Assembly (NCBI RefSeq): GCF_001861355.1
Contig: NZ_MASN01000011.1
Location: 1-64,000, forward strand
Source of the DNA: Natrialba sp. SSL1
GTDB lineage: Archaea > Halobacteriota > Halobacteria > Halobacteriales > Natrialbaceae
Direction of reading: 5' to 3'
DNA length: 64,000 nt
The notes beneath the pieces are model-generated. The model was not told the origin of the DNA. It ran no database searches and saw nothing but the letters and a program-made list of their open reading frames with translations. The position numbers were made by a program, and so were the translations under genes. Numbering within the stretch: the first letter of the stretch is position 1; the number at the start of each line of letters is the position of its first letter. This document shows positions 1 through 9,527 of the stretch, in pieces.

Positions 1-55
1 CTGTTGAACGCTTCCTACGAGAGAGTACCGAAATCAGCCCGGGCTAAACACATAC
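1..55 (+). mobile_element. End of an insertion sequence (rest lies outside the window)
   Basis: Positions 8-55 match 10623-10670 closely (same length, ending in the shared string GCTAAACACATAC), so this is a repeated mobile-element end. It abuts the broken end of a sulfatase gene, which runs leftward into it and stops a few codons later at a TAG inside the element. The transposase of this copy is not in view. The family is not identified. Confidence 0.6.
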
Positions 56-910
56 AAGAATTGAATCTGCCTGTAAGAGTGCCCCATCATACAACGACTC
101 TAAGGCCTTGATTCGATCCCATCCGGTTCCATCGAGTAATTCAGATATTTTGGGTTTATTCTCATTTTGGACGGTCCAAGTTTTGTCCTCACCCCATTGA
201 TTAAATTGGTTTTGGGGTTTGTACGGGGAATGAGTATCCATCAGGTTTATACAAGCGGCCCACGGGCCTTCTTGTCTTGTCTTCCACTCAAGAAAATTTT
301 GGGTGAATTCACCTCCATGGATCTCCCTATATTTAGAATCAGGATTATCAATAAAACTTTCAATTCTTGCAGTACTGGACAAAATTTGCTCACCCCCACA
401 ATTTACCAATGATTTTAATTTCTTATCATCACGAAGACTTCTCCTTGTATGACCACCGATTCCAGATATGCCATTTTCTGCTCCCGGGTAATAGGCATCT
501 TCGAAGAGCGGAGTAAATTCTTTTAGTCGCTCGCTTATTGGGTAATTTGGTTGGGAAATATAGTCAAAACAATCGCTAAGGTTTGAAGCAGATGAAATGA
601 TCCTGTTATTAGTAAAAAGTCCTGTCGAATACTCAGAAGATGACTGCAATTCACGCCATATTGTTTTATCAGTATCAATTTCCGCGGTATGATGAATTGC
701 GTCATGTTCTTCTACGTGCCTGCCAGTGAATATACTGACGTGACTTGCGATACTGTGTATACTGGGTGCTCTTGCTTGCGTATAGACTGTTGCCTTCTCC
801 GAGAATTCTTCAAGAAACGGGGTGGTTTCTCGTTTATATCCGTACAAACTCATGTTTTTTGCACGCGCAGAGTCAAGAATTATAAGTAAAATGTTCGGGT
901 TTTCAGTCAT
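44..910 (-). pseudogene. Sulfatase, 3' truncated by an insertion element
   Basis: The N-terminal 285 or so residues of an alkaline-phosphatase-fold sulfatase. It opens with the strand NILLIILDSARAKNMSLYGY, the usual first metal-binding strand of haloarchaeal sulfatases, followed by the substrate-loop segment HSIASHVSIFTGRH and later MDTHSPYKP. The reading frame runs to YDGALLQADSIL, where the family normally continues for another 130-200 residues, but here enters the repeat at 1-55 and ends after three foreign codons. The start at 910 fits a conserved N-terminus. It probably once modified sulfated polysaccharide, in keeping with the glycan genes downstream. The C-terminal metal-binding half is lost, so activity is unlikely. 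Confidence 0.8.
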
Positions 911-1274
911 CGTACCCGGAATTCCTACGAGAATACAAAAAACTTCTTATTTAGAAAATGAGGTTTGCTTACATAATTAATTTTGATTATATATGGTGAA
1001 GAGTCGGTCTTATTCACTCCCTACTTGCTCACAGCGTGACCCAATTGGGCACGGGGTCACAGAACCCCTGGTTTCGGTTTCTTCCCCATGCTCCTGATCA
1101 GATCTCAAACCAAACTGCTCGTGGAGTCAAATTTCATCTTATAACCTAATCTTTCGAGTAGCAGCTGTCGGCGGTTAGTGCCGGATAAGGGTGACTATCA
1201 CCTTACTTATCACCCGTCTGTATCGTCTTTGCATCGATCCTCGCTTGCATTGATATTCAACAGGTACAGCTGGA
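911..1274. other. Intergenic region between sulfatase remnant and IS4 relic
   Basis: No gene is supported here. The first 100 bases are AT-rich and probably contain the promoter of the leftward sulfatase gene. The rest probably includes the decayed 3' end of the IS4-type element at 1275-2240, but I could not identify terminal repeats. Confidence 0.4.
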
Positions 1275-2240
1275 TCAGATGCGCGTGCCGTTCGACAGTG
1301 TGTGAACATCGTCGGCGCAGTCTCGCTTTTTTGCGTCCAGTTTCTGGAGTTCGTCGACGGTAACCCGGCACATCAGTAACAAGAGTGCTGCCATGATGAG
1401 CAGCGCCTCGATGATGTAGGCATCAGTGGTGTTGATCACATCCAAGCCGAACCGTGATTTGAATTCTTTGAACAGCAGTTCGATCTCCCAGCGCACCCGA
1501 TATCGCACAGCTCTATCGGGCGCGCGGTAGTTGTCACTGTCCAGATTCATCAGGTACAGATGGGACTCGTCGCTGTCGTCGTTGCGAACCCCGACCAATC
1601 GGAAGGTTCGGGTCGTGCTGGCGCCCAACCCTCGTTTACGGTCGAACGAGAGCGTGATCTGTACGTCGATTTCCTGTCGCTGCAGATCGTCGAGAACGGC
1701 CTGCAGCGGTTGGCCTTCTAGCGGAAAGCTGTTCCCGCACCACGTACGGAGTTCTTCGACGATTTCGAAGTTCGTGTTTTCTTTGACGCGAGAAACAAAC
1801 ACCCATCATTGGAGTCAATGCCGTCGATCAGCCAGAAATCGTAGTATCCGAGGTCAAACAGGATGAGGGTGCCAGCTACCCACTCTTCGGTGGGTAGCTG
1901 GCTCCGTTCATGGGTGCTCGCGTCGGTTGTCTGGAATCGCGTTGGAAGTCCAGTCGAGAGCGATTCGGTGAGATGGAGTTTCGCCCCGGCATGGTCGTCA
2001 TCGAGAATCTCTCGACGGAGTGCGACAAACCCCGGTTTGAACCACCCGTGAAACTTTGCATACGAGAGTTCGTCACAGTCAGCCATCTCGACTTAGCGTT
2101 CGAGAAACACCTGAATGGTTCGGTCAGGTCCGGCAGCGAAGTCGAGTGAAAGCGTGTAAACAGGGCGACGACGTCGAGTTTCCGCTCTCGATGGATGAGA
2201 TTCGTTGCGCGAGCATAGTCAGGTGTTCGGAATGTGCATC
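1275..2240 (-). pseudogene. IS4-family (ISH8-like) transposase, multiply frameshifted
   Basis: A decayed DDE transposase. The C-terminal part carries a perfect IS4 YREK signature (Y-x2-R-x3-E-x6-K, in YRVRWEIELLFKEFK). The middle part contains MADCDELSYAKFHGWFKPGF. The frame breaks near 1800, between the segment ending DGIDSNDG and the segment beginning FVSRVKEN. An in-frame TAA lies just upstream of MADCDE, and another shift near 2145 separates it from a segment reading RKLDVVALF. With at least three lesions it cannot make a working transposase. ISH8-type proteins are usually over 400 residues, which the combined pieces approach. The end near 2240 is approximate. Confidence 0.8.
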
Positions 2241-2382
2241 AGCGAGCGCTGTGCATCGGTTAACTACAGCGGCAACTGAGAAGAAAATTGGTGATGCCGG
2301 TTCAACTCACCACTCGAAGATATCCAGCATTCATTCCTATCAGACTCTATCAGAAAATAGAGTAGCTGAGCGGAGATATCTC

Positions 2383-3624
2383 TCATGAGTCGGCGTTCCG
2401 CCGCCGCGGAACGCCTATGTCACGGGTACCTCCTTGCGGACAATATTCAGTAAACGTCCGCGCAGGCACGCGTGGCTTCAACCGCTGGTCAATGTCGAGG
2501 CTGACCTGCACCAGCAGGTCAACGAGCAGCCACATATCGTAGAGGATCACCGCAAACCCGAAATAGAACACTCGCACGGCAGTGTTCCGAGAGGTCGTCC
2601 ACGCGAGAAAATCCTTGATCGACTGATAGCTGTTCTCTATACCCCACCTACGGGCGTACCGCCGCATCACGTCCCCGACGATCGACACGGTCGCCATTTT
2701 GTAACACCACGAGTAGGATTTGCTTGGTGGCGCACCTGTACTCATCTGGAACTCGTCACGATCACCGTAGTAGGCGATATAGGTGATATCGATCGCCACA
2801 TCAACGTGGCGATCGATCGAGTAGTACCGCTCAGCAGCCCACATCATCGTCCCAATCGCCCCGTTGACCATCGAGGCGATGGAGATCGCCTCGAGTTGCT
2901 TGATGTAGTGGAGGTGCGTGTCGCTGTCAGGACCACCGTTCTCACGAGTTGTTTCCTCGTCAAAGATGCGGCTCCCTTGGTTGGCAGCAGTCCCAGTCAA
3001 CCCGAGGTAGCTCTGGAGATCGAGGAACGCGGTATCGTCATACCGCGTTCCGTCGGCCGGTCGATCAAGGTCAATTGCCGGAAACACGATCTGACAGAGG
3101 GCCTCTGTGACGTCCTTTGCTTTTCCTGTGACGTAGCGCTGTTCCGAGCGGTTAGAGAGGTCACTCTTGTCCTCAGGTTCGAGCGCACGCATCCCGAGTG
3201 GGTTGCCCATCTCGTGGGCAACCCCAAGGATACGCTCAGCAGACGTTTGGACGAACGTCTTGAGTTGGTCGGAAAACCGGGTGCGCCACGCACGACCAAG
3301 CGTGGTCCGACCCGGTGCAGCCTTGTCTGGAGCGAAGTGGTCGGGATCGAAGCCGAGCGTGCGGGCACGCTCGGCTTCGGCGAGGTACTCATGAAGTTCC
3401 TTGGTCGTCAAGCCAGCGAGTTTCTTGCAGTAGAACGCTCGCACCATCGGTTCATAGTCGTAGCGAGCGGTCCACTCGGGTTCGTTAGCTTTGTAGACTG
3501 AGACCTCGTTGAAGTCAAATGCACGGACCACCGTCAGGAGGTCCGTGTCTTCATGGATCGATTCGGCGGCCTGGCGTTCGAGCCGTCTGATAGCCGGCTC
3601 GAACTCGAATGTCTTCTGTGACAT
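2383..3624 (-). pseudogene. Haloarchaeal DDE transposase with internal in-frame deletion
   Basis: One open frame of 413 codons with recognisable ends: an N-terminal half (FEFEPAIRRLE, DLLTVVRAFDFNEVSVYKAN), a first catalytic strand VDVAIDITYIAYYGDRDEF, and a C-terminal RRYARRWGIENSYQSIKDFL with the conserved glutamate. In this family the segment ending TVSIVGD is normally followed by more than 100 residues holding the second catalytic aspartate before the RWGIE segment. Here TVSIVGDV joins directly to MRRYARRWG near position 2670. The frame survives but the catalytic middle is missing, so the protein should be inactive in cis. Start chosen at MSQKTFEFEP; an upstream ATG at 3645 is possible. 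Confidence 0.75.
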
Positions 3625-3707
3625 CCTTTCGTACTCATCGGTCAACCCGAGTTAGTCCCGCGTCTCATGCACACAATCTGTCGTTCCGAACTCCTGAAAC
3701 TAATACT

Positions 3708-3925
3708 CAAGATAACTTTTGAAAGTCAAGGAATTGCTTAGTCCATTTTCCAGCGAAACCCACACGGTCAGTCAATTTATCGAAGGCAGTACTAACGAGA
3801 GCGCGGTATTCTGCCACGCTCTCGACGATCAACGGCGAGGTTTCCACTTCAGACTCTTTCAGACCGATTCAATTGAGTTGAGATTTGGTGATCCAACCGG
3901 TAAGAACACAAAATTGATACCAAGC
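3708..3925 (-). pseudogene. IS630-family transposase, C-terminal fragment
   Basis: Translating this strand gives VFLPVGSPNLNSIE, the third catalytic motif (glutamate) of IS630-type DDE transposases. An in-frame TGA follows where tryptophan is expected, then after a one-base shift SPLIVESVAEYRAL and DRVGFAGKW to a natural stop. Only about 70 residues remain. The same protein family is represented by the relic at 9528-10339, whose C-terminus reads SPLIMESVAKYRALL. No N-terminal part is present here. Confidence 0.7.
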
Positions 3926-4477
3926 TAGGATGCCCGTTTGCGCGTATACTCACATGTGTGCGAGAACCCACTGAAGAGTACTGACGACGATTCAAGCTCA
4001 CACTCGACAATCAGTATTTCGCCACGGTCGAGGACCTTTCGATCAGCAATCTAGTCAGATCTCACCGCTAGGAATCTATCAGTAGCTCTGTTTATGAGTA
4101 TAGTACGTCCTTGGTTTGATTGAGTTCCGAAACGAGTATGCGTCAACGATCAACTAGTTGGTCCACGCTTAGGTGGGTGTTAGATCCTTCCGAACCGTGG
4201 ATAGCTAGCTTGTATCTTCTGAACCCGTATCTGCAGAAATGAGGCGAAGAAGCACAGAGTTAATCACTCAGAATAAAATGCGCTGGACTTGAAGAATTCG
4301 TTTCGTAAGCTATTGGTGATGAAAATGAAAGAGCCAACCGCAAAGTTCCCATATATAAATTGCATATGTCTCATTGATTTTCCTGACAAAACACCAGTCA
4401 TTGAGTGGCAATCAAAAGAAAACAACTAGTAGGAATGATGGCGCATGTCTAAAGTAGATGGATGATTAGGATCAAAT
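3926..4477. other. Intergenic region upstream of the glycan genes
   Basis: No coding potential is supported. Base composition falls from mixed to clearly AT-rich towards the right. A TATA-like string (CATATATAAAT) near 4350 could belong to the promoter of the nucleotide-sugar dehydrogenase operon starting at 4478, which would leave a leader of about 100 bases. Confidence 0.35.
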
Positions 4478-5764
4478 ATGCATAGACAGGAATCAGATTT
4501 CAGGAAGATCGGTGTTGTAGGACTCGGATATGTCGGCCTGCCGCTTGCTCTTTCATTGGTTAAAAGTGGGTATGAAGTTACGGGAGTTGATGTGGATAAA
4601 GAACGAATAAAGGCATTACGCAATGGTGAATCATATATTCAAGATGTAACAGATGAAGAAATTTGTAATGGATTGAAGAAAGGGCTTTTTCCAACAACCA
4701 ACTATAACGAACTTGCTGAGGTGAATGGAGTATCAATCTGTGTACCGACACCACTGCGGAAGTCAGGTCAACCAGATGTCTCGTTCGTAGTTGATGCAAG
4801 CAAACGGTTAGCTTCAGTATTAGAAAAAGACTCTGTTGTTATTCTTGAAAGTACTGTTTATCCTGGTGCAACAGAAGAAGTTGTTGCAGAACACCTCTCT
4901 AAGAATGACTGGACGGTAGGTGAAGACATTTATGTGGCTTTCTCCCCGGAAAGGTTAGATCCAGCAAACGAACAATACACAATGAGAGACATTCCAAAAG
5001 TTGTTGGTGGTGTTACTGAATCCTGTGCGGATCACGCTATTGCTCTATATGAACCCGTATTTGACGAAATTATTAGAGTCAACGATAGTACTGAAGCAGA
5101 GTTTGTGAAATTATTAGAAAATACTTTCCGTGGCGTTAATATCGGTCTCATAAATGAACTATCACTTGCAGCCAATCGAATAGGCGTTGATATCTGGAAC
5201 GTTATTGACGCAGCATCAACAAAACCGTTTGGCTATATGCCTTTTTATCCTGGGCCGGGCCTTGGAGGCCATTGTATTCCTGTTGACCCAAAGCATCTTT
5301 CTTGGAAGGCCAAACAAAAAGGACTCGAAACACGGTTTATTGATCTAGCAGACCGGATCAACCGGAAAATGCCCGAGCACGTTGTGTCTAGAGTCTCCTC
5401 CTTACTTAATGAAAGGGGAATACCTGTTCTTGAAGCAAACGTTCTTGTTCTTGGAGCAGCTTATAAGCCAGATGTATCTGATACACGCGAATCTCCTGCT
5501 CTTGACATTATCGAATTACTTCAATCAAAAGATGCGAACGTCCAGTACCATGATCCTCATGTTCCTGAAATTAAGACATCTAAATGGGAATATGAATCTA
5601 GACAGTTCACAGAGGATTTATTACGTAAGCAGGATTGCGTTATAATTGTGACCGACCATACAGTAGTTGATTATAAGATGGTTGTCGAATGTGCATCACT
5701 TGTTTTTGACACCCGAAACGTTATTGAGGAGTCTCCTGAAAAATCAAGTGTCTATAAAATCTAG
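4478..5764 (+). CDS. UDP-N-acetylhexosamine / UDP-sugar 6-dehydrogenase
   Basis: A 428-residue nucleotide-sugar dehydrogenase that oxidises the C6 hydroxyl of an NDP-sugar to a uronic acid with two NAD+. Residues 10-35 form the Rossmann NAD-binding site (GVVGLGYVGLPLALSLVKSG). The central helical domain carries FSPERLDPAN, and the catalytic cysteine lies in GPGLGGHCIPVDP. The C-terminal UDP-binding domain has VLVLGAAYKPDVSDTRESPA. The GPGLGGHCIPVDP form is typical of the WbpA/WecC/TviB group acting on N-acetylated sugars rather than plain UDP-glucose dehydrogenases, so that substrate is inferred. It is first in a tightly spaced operon with a GT4 transferase (5-base gap) and a polymerase-like membrane protein. 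It is much richer in A+T than the chromosomal genes after 37 kb, suggesting horizontal transfer. Confidence 0.9.
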   Translation: MHRQESDFRKIGVVGLGYVGLPLALSLVKSGYEVTGVDVDKERIKALRNGESYIQDVTDEEICNGLKKGLFPTTNYNELAEVNGVSICVPTPLRKSGQPDVSFVVDASKRLASVLEKDSVVILESTVYPGATEEVVAEHLSKNDWTVGEDIYVAFSPERLDPANEQYTMRDIPKVVGGVTESCADHAIALYEPVFDEIIRVNDSTEAEFVKLLENTFRGVNIGLINELSLAANRIGVDIWNVIDAASTKPFGYMPFYPGPGLGGHCIPVDPKHLSWKAKQKGLETRFIDLADRINRKMPEHVVSRVSSLLNERGIPVLEANVLVLGAAYKPDVSDTRESPALDIIELLQSKDANVQYHDPHVPEIKTSKWEYESRQFTEDLLRKQDCVIIVTDHTVVDYKMVVECASLVFDTRNVIEESPEKSSVYKI

Positions 5765-5769
5765 TTAAT

Positions 5770-6855
5770 ATGGCCCATATCTCACTATTCACAGCTAATA
5801 TGTCTGGAGGAGGTGCAGAAAAAATAATACTGAATATAGCAAAGGAACTGAGTAACAGGGGTCATGATGTAGATCTAGTCTTGGTAAATGCAACCGGCCC
5901 CTATATGCAGAACATACCTGATTGCATTAACATAATTGATTTTGGATGTAGTCGCACACTTTATTCCCTTCCAAAACTTGTTATTTATCTAAGAGATGAA
6001 TCACCTGACGCACTCTTAGCTACTCTAAATCACGCAAACCTTGTTGCTATTTGGTCGAAAATTATTTCCAGAACGCCTTCCCAATTGTTGATTCGTCAAT
6101 CTGACATCCCGTCAAAAAACACATTAGATAGCAAAAAAGAACAGGTAATACACAAACTGATGCGGATATTTTACCCCTACTCAGATGAGATAATAGTGAT
6201 GTCAAATATGGGCAATGAGGACCTTTCTAGTAATTACTCCATCAACGATGATAAAATTAGTATCATACACAATCCAGTTAATGTGAAAAATATACTGGAA
6301 ATGAAAGAGGAATCTGCTGGAGTTCCAGATTTTAACAGTGAATTTGTTATTTCATCTGCTGGGAGATTAGCGGAGGAAAAAGACTTCTCAACATTAATAG
6401 AATCGTTTTATTATTTACAGCAATCATTAGATGTGGAACTAGTGATTTTAGGTGAGGGCGAGAAACGAGATGAGCTCGAACAACTAACTAATCAACTTGG
6501 AATTGAGGAACAAGTTTCTTTCCCTGGGTTTGTAGACAACCCATACAAGTACATAAGTAGATCTGATGTTTTTGTGTTGTCGTCTAAATGGGAAGGCTTT
6601 GGTAATGTGTTAGTTGAGGCTTTGGTTTGTGAGACTGCTATTGTTTCTACAAACTGTCCAGGAGGACCTAATGAAATACTCCAGAAGGGAAAGTATGGTA
6701 AACTAGTACCAGTTGGTGACAGTGAGGCATTAGCGAAAGCGATCCAAGAAAGTTTATTTTCACCAATTGATAAAAATCATCTTCAGGATCGTGGCATGGA
6801 TTTTTCGATAGAAAGTAAAGTTGATGAGTATGAGCAACTATTATTGGAGTCATGA
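5770..6855 (+). CDS. Glycosyltransferase family 4 protein
   Basis: A 361-residue GT-B glycosyltransferase of the GT4 (WaaG/RfaG-like) group, expected to transfer a sugar from a nucleotide donor to a lipid-linked or polysaccharide acceptor at the cytoplasmic membrane face. The N-terminal domain begins with ISLFTANMSGGGAEKIILNI, a glycine-rich acceptor-side loop. The C-terminal donor domain starts near residue 195 (SAGRLAEEKDFSTLIESF) and has the E-x7-E motif EGFGNVLVE followed by TNCPGGPNEIL. The gene follows the sugar dehydrogenase after 5 bases and overlaps the next gene by 4 bases, so all three are probably cotranscribed and coupled. Donor and acceptor cannot be read from sequence. AT-rich like its neighbours. 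Confidence 0.88.
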   Translation: MAHISLFTANMSGGGAEKIILNIAKELSNRGHDVDLVLVNATGPYMQNIPDCINIIDFGCSRTLYSLPKLVIYLRDESPDALLATLNHANLVAIWSKIISRTPSQLLIRQSDIPSKNTLDSKKEQVIHKLMRIFYPYSDEIIVMSNMGNEDLSSNYSINDDKISIIHNPVNVKNILEMKEESAGVPDFNSEFVISSAGRLAEEKDFSTLIESFYYLQQSLDVELVILGEGEKRDELEQLTNQLGIEEQVSFPGFVDNPYKYISRSDVFVLSSKWEGFGNVLVEALVCETAIVSTNCPGGPNEILQKGKYGKLVPVGDSEALAKAIQESLFSPIDKNHLQDRGMDFSIESKVDEYEQLLLES

Positions 6856-8156
6856 TTGATTTGATAACGCTATATATTATATTCCCTGCATCCATTCTGA
6901 TTTGGGTCTTTCTTTGTATCTACAGACCCAGCACATCCTTTATAATAATAATCACGGGAACACTAACATTAAGAGATTGGCTTTCGATTGATATGACTGG
7001 ACAAAATGATTTTGTTAGTCTATTTGATGTTTTGTTCTTTTTATTTGTGTTAATATTAATTTTATCAATCTTAAAGAATAATAAGAACATTTTCTTGCCA
7101 AAGGATGATTCCCTCTTGTTGATGTTGATGTTGTATTTATTAATAGTCATTTCACTCCCCTTTATTGGAGTTGTTTTTCACGGATATGGATTTTCTAGAG
7201 TAACACCAAGTATACGATACTTCCAGTGGTTTCTCTTTCTGCCAATAGTAGTTTATCTGTATGTCTATGAAGGGTTAGAGCATGAACATATTATTCTCTC
7301 CCTCGGTATTGCTGCAGTTTCTCAAACAGGATATGGACTATTACAATATATAGAACATTATGAAATGATATCGAGTCTCCCACATCATACTCTGCTTGAA
7401 GCTCATACAGATCGTACAGACTACAACACGCGGTCAATAGGTTTTTTTCGAAATCCAAATAGGTATGGTATCTTAATGTCTTTCTTTGGGCTTATATTCT
7501 CTTCTCTTTATATACAAGGTCGGAAATGTCCCTTCCTATATCTAACTCTTGTATCTCTTTTAGGAGTGGTTCTTTCTGGTTCAAGAACCGCCTTAATTGC
7601 TTTTTTAATTCCATTAATAGTATATTTTATATTTTTATTTGGGAGACTACAGTCATTGTTCAAGTTCACAACAATAGTTGCTATTCCAATCCTTGGTATC
7701 GTGTTTCTATCCAGCGAGTATATTTCTGGAGGTCGTTTTTCTGAGATGTATTTATTACTCAGGGGAGATATAAGTGAGGTAAGCACGTTAGTAGCGAGAT
7801 TCGAAAATTGGAATGCAGCTATTGATGCATACCAGACGCATTCACCCACTCTAGTTTTCCGTGATGTCACTGGCACACCCACTGATAATTATTACCTCTC
7901 GATATTAATTCAAGCGGGATTCATTGGTCCAATTGTGATAGTATTGATGTATTTGTCAATTATACTATGGAGTTTGCGTATACACTTCAACCAGCAGAAT
8001 GTTTATTCGGATATTGTCATAGTAATAACTTTATCAATATTATTGGCAAACCTAACGATGTCTGCATTCGCATCACCCTTCACCCAGATTCTATTCTGGA
8101 CATATCTAGGCTTCCTTACGGCCACTGTTCAGGCAAACGCTCAAAAAAATAAATAG
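6852..8156 (+). CDS. O-antigen ligase/polymerase-like membrane protein
   Basis: A 434-residue integral membrane protein with about ten or more hydrophobic segments across its length. Residues near 195-240 read GFFRNPNRYGILMSFFGL and then LSGSRTALIAF, the pattern of the Wzy_C / WaaL (O-antigen ligase) family, in which the large outer loop contacts the undecaprenyl- or dolichyl-linked glycan. It probably polymerises or ligates the glycan built by the upstream transferase. The ATG overlaps the preceding stop (ATGA), indicating translational coupling. Function as polymerase rather than ligase is inferred only from operon context. Strongly AT-rich. Confidence 0.82.
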   Translation: MIDLITLYIIFPASILIWVFLCIYRPSTSFIIIITGTLTLRDWLSIDMTGQNDFVSLFDVLFFLFVLILILSILKNNKNIFLPKDDSLLLMLMLYLLIVISLPFIGVVFHGYGFSRVTPSIRYFQWFLFLPIVVYLYVYEGLEHEHIILSLGIAAVSQTGYGLLQYIEHYEMISSLPHHTLLEAHTDRTDYNTRSIGFFRNPNRYGILMSFFGLIFSSLYIQGRKCPFLYLTLVSLLGVVLSGSRTALIAFLIPLIVYFIFLFGRLQSLFKFTTIVAIPILGIVFLSSEYISGGRFSEMYLLLRGDISEVSTLVARFENWNAAIDAYQTHSPTLVFRDVTGTPTDNYYLSILIQAGFIGPIVIVLMYLSIILWSLRIHFNQQNVYSDIVIVITLSILLANLTMSAFASPFTQILFWTYLGFLTATVQANAQKNK

Positions 8157-8299
8157 AGGGTGTCATAGAATCGTTCTTATAGTGTGATGATCGTACTTCC
8201 CGAATTGCTCTCGTGTTCGTAGTTGGTGATAGTGACGACGAGTCGCAAGTACCTGCACTCATACGTGGATGCGGCCTCGGGCGCAAATATAGTGGCTAA

Positions 8300-9512
8300 G
8301 TGTAGCTTCAACAGTGAACGTCTAACGTATCTTCTCTGAGCGCGTCTCTTACTGAATGGGAGGGAAGAAATACATTGTTGAGTTCAGCGATGAAGACCGC
8401 AAGGACGCTCGAATGGTTCACCTCTACCGGGGAACGGAGAGCCCAAGACAACACACGCGCACGTATCCTACTGAAAGCTGACGACGGGCTCACTGATGCG
8501 ACAATCAGTGAGCACGTCGGCTGTCATCCCCAAACCGTCCACAACACACGCAAAGACTACACTGAACGAGGGATTGCGGCGATTCATCGCCGCAAACCCG
8601 ACCGTGAGTACGAACGCAAGCTTGACGGAAACGCCGAAGCCCACCTCATCAAACTCGCCTGCAGCGAACCGCCAGAAGGACACTCTCGATGGACACTCCA
8701 CCTCCTTGCCGACGAACTCGTTACCCTCGACGAGATCGACTTCGAGTCGATCTCTCATGAGGCCGTCCGACAGCGGCTAAAAAACGCCCTGAAACCGCAT
8801 CTCTCCAGCTACTGGGAGATACCTCCAGAACAGGACGCTGACTTCGTCTACTGCATGGAAGATGTTCTCAACCTCTACCACGAACCGTACGACGAGAAGC
8901 GTCCAGTCATCTGATTTGACGAATCTAGCAAGGCTCTACGAGGACACGAACGCGACCCGCTCCCGGTCGGGCCGGGAGCGGTCGCCCGTTCCGATCACCG
9001 CTACAAACGCAACGGGAAACAGCGAATACACCTCTCGACAGAACCGTTGACTGGCTGGGTAAACGTCGAAATTACCGAGAAGAGGCGGACAACAGAATGG
9101 ATCGACCGAATGGTCGAGCTCGCAGATATTCACTACCCGGATGCGGACTGCATCCGGGTTGTGATGGATCAACTCAACACCCACAAGCCTGCTGCCTTCT
9201 ACCAGTTCTTTCCACCAGATTATGCTCAGGCGTATCTTGATCGGTTCGAGTTTCACTGCACTCCCAAGAGAGGAAGCTGGCTGAATATGGACGAAATCGA
9301 GATAGGTGTCCTCAAACAACAGTGTCTTGATCGCCGGATCTATCACACAGCGACCCTCCGAGCGGAGGTCGCTGCGTGGCAAAGGCGTCGAAACACGACC
9401 AATCGTCCTATCGACTGGCAATTTACTACTGACGACGCCCGGATCAAGCTACGCCAGCTCTACCCAATTGAGATTGAAGAGGATCTACATATTCAGACTT
9501 GAAGCTACACTA
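8300..9512 (+). mobile_element. IS630-type insertion sequence with near-complete ends
   Basis: The ends are inverted repeats: GTGTAGCTTCAA at 8300-8311 and its exact complement TTGAAGCTACAC at 9501-9512. Both ends are flanked by TAA (8297-8299 and 9513-9515), consistent with the TA target duplication of IS630/Tc1-type elements. The element is 1213 bp and contains one transposase frame. It inserted immediately downstream of the membrane protein gene ending at 8156. Confidence 0.85.
8356..9502 (+). pseudogene. IS630-family transposase with frameshift and TGA stop
   Basis: All three catalytic positions are preserved: FDE after the stop, VMDQLNTHKP for the second aspartate, and GSWLNMDEIEIGVL for the glutamate. 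The N-terminal HTH is in ISEHVGCHPQTVHNTRKDY. Translation should begin at 8356 (MGGKKYIVEFSDEDRKDA), but a one-base shift near 8430 moves into the frame ERRAQDNTRARILLKAD. At 8912-8914 an in-frame TGA interrupts PVI-FDESSKALRGHE where a cysteine codon is usual. Otherwise the frame is intact to 9502, so the inactivation looks recent. The element could move only with a transposase supplied in trans. Confidence 0.85.
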
Positions 9513-9527
9513 AGGGGAGTTATGAAG

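Noticed and set aside
3719-3928. 69-codon plus-strand frame
   Set aside because: The other strand shows an IS630 C-terminus with recognisable motifs.
8912-8914. TGA as selenocysteine in the IS630 transposase
   Set aside because: The codon stands at a cysteine position, but haloarchaea are not known to use selenocysteine, and the gene also has a frameshift, so decay is simpler.
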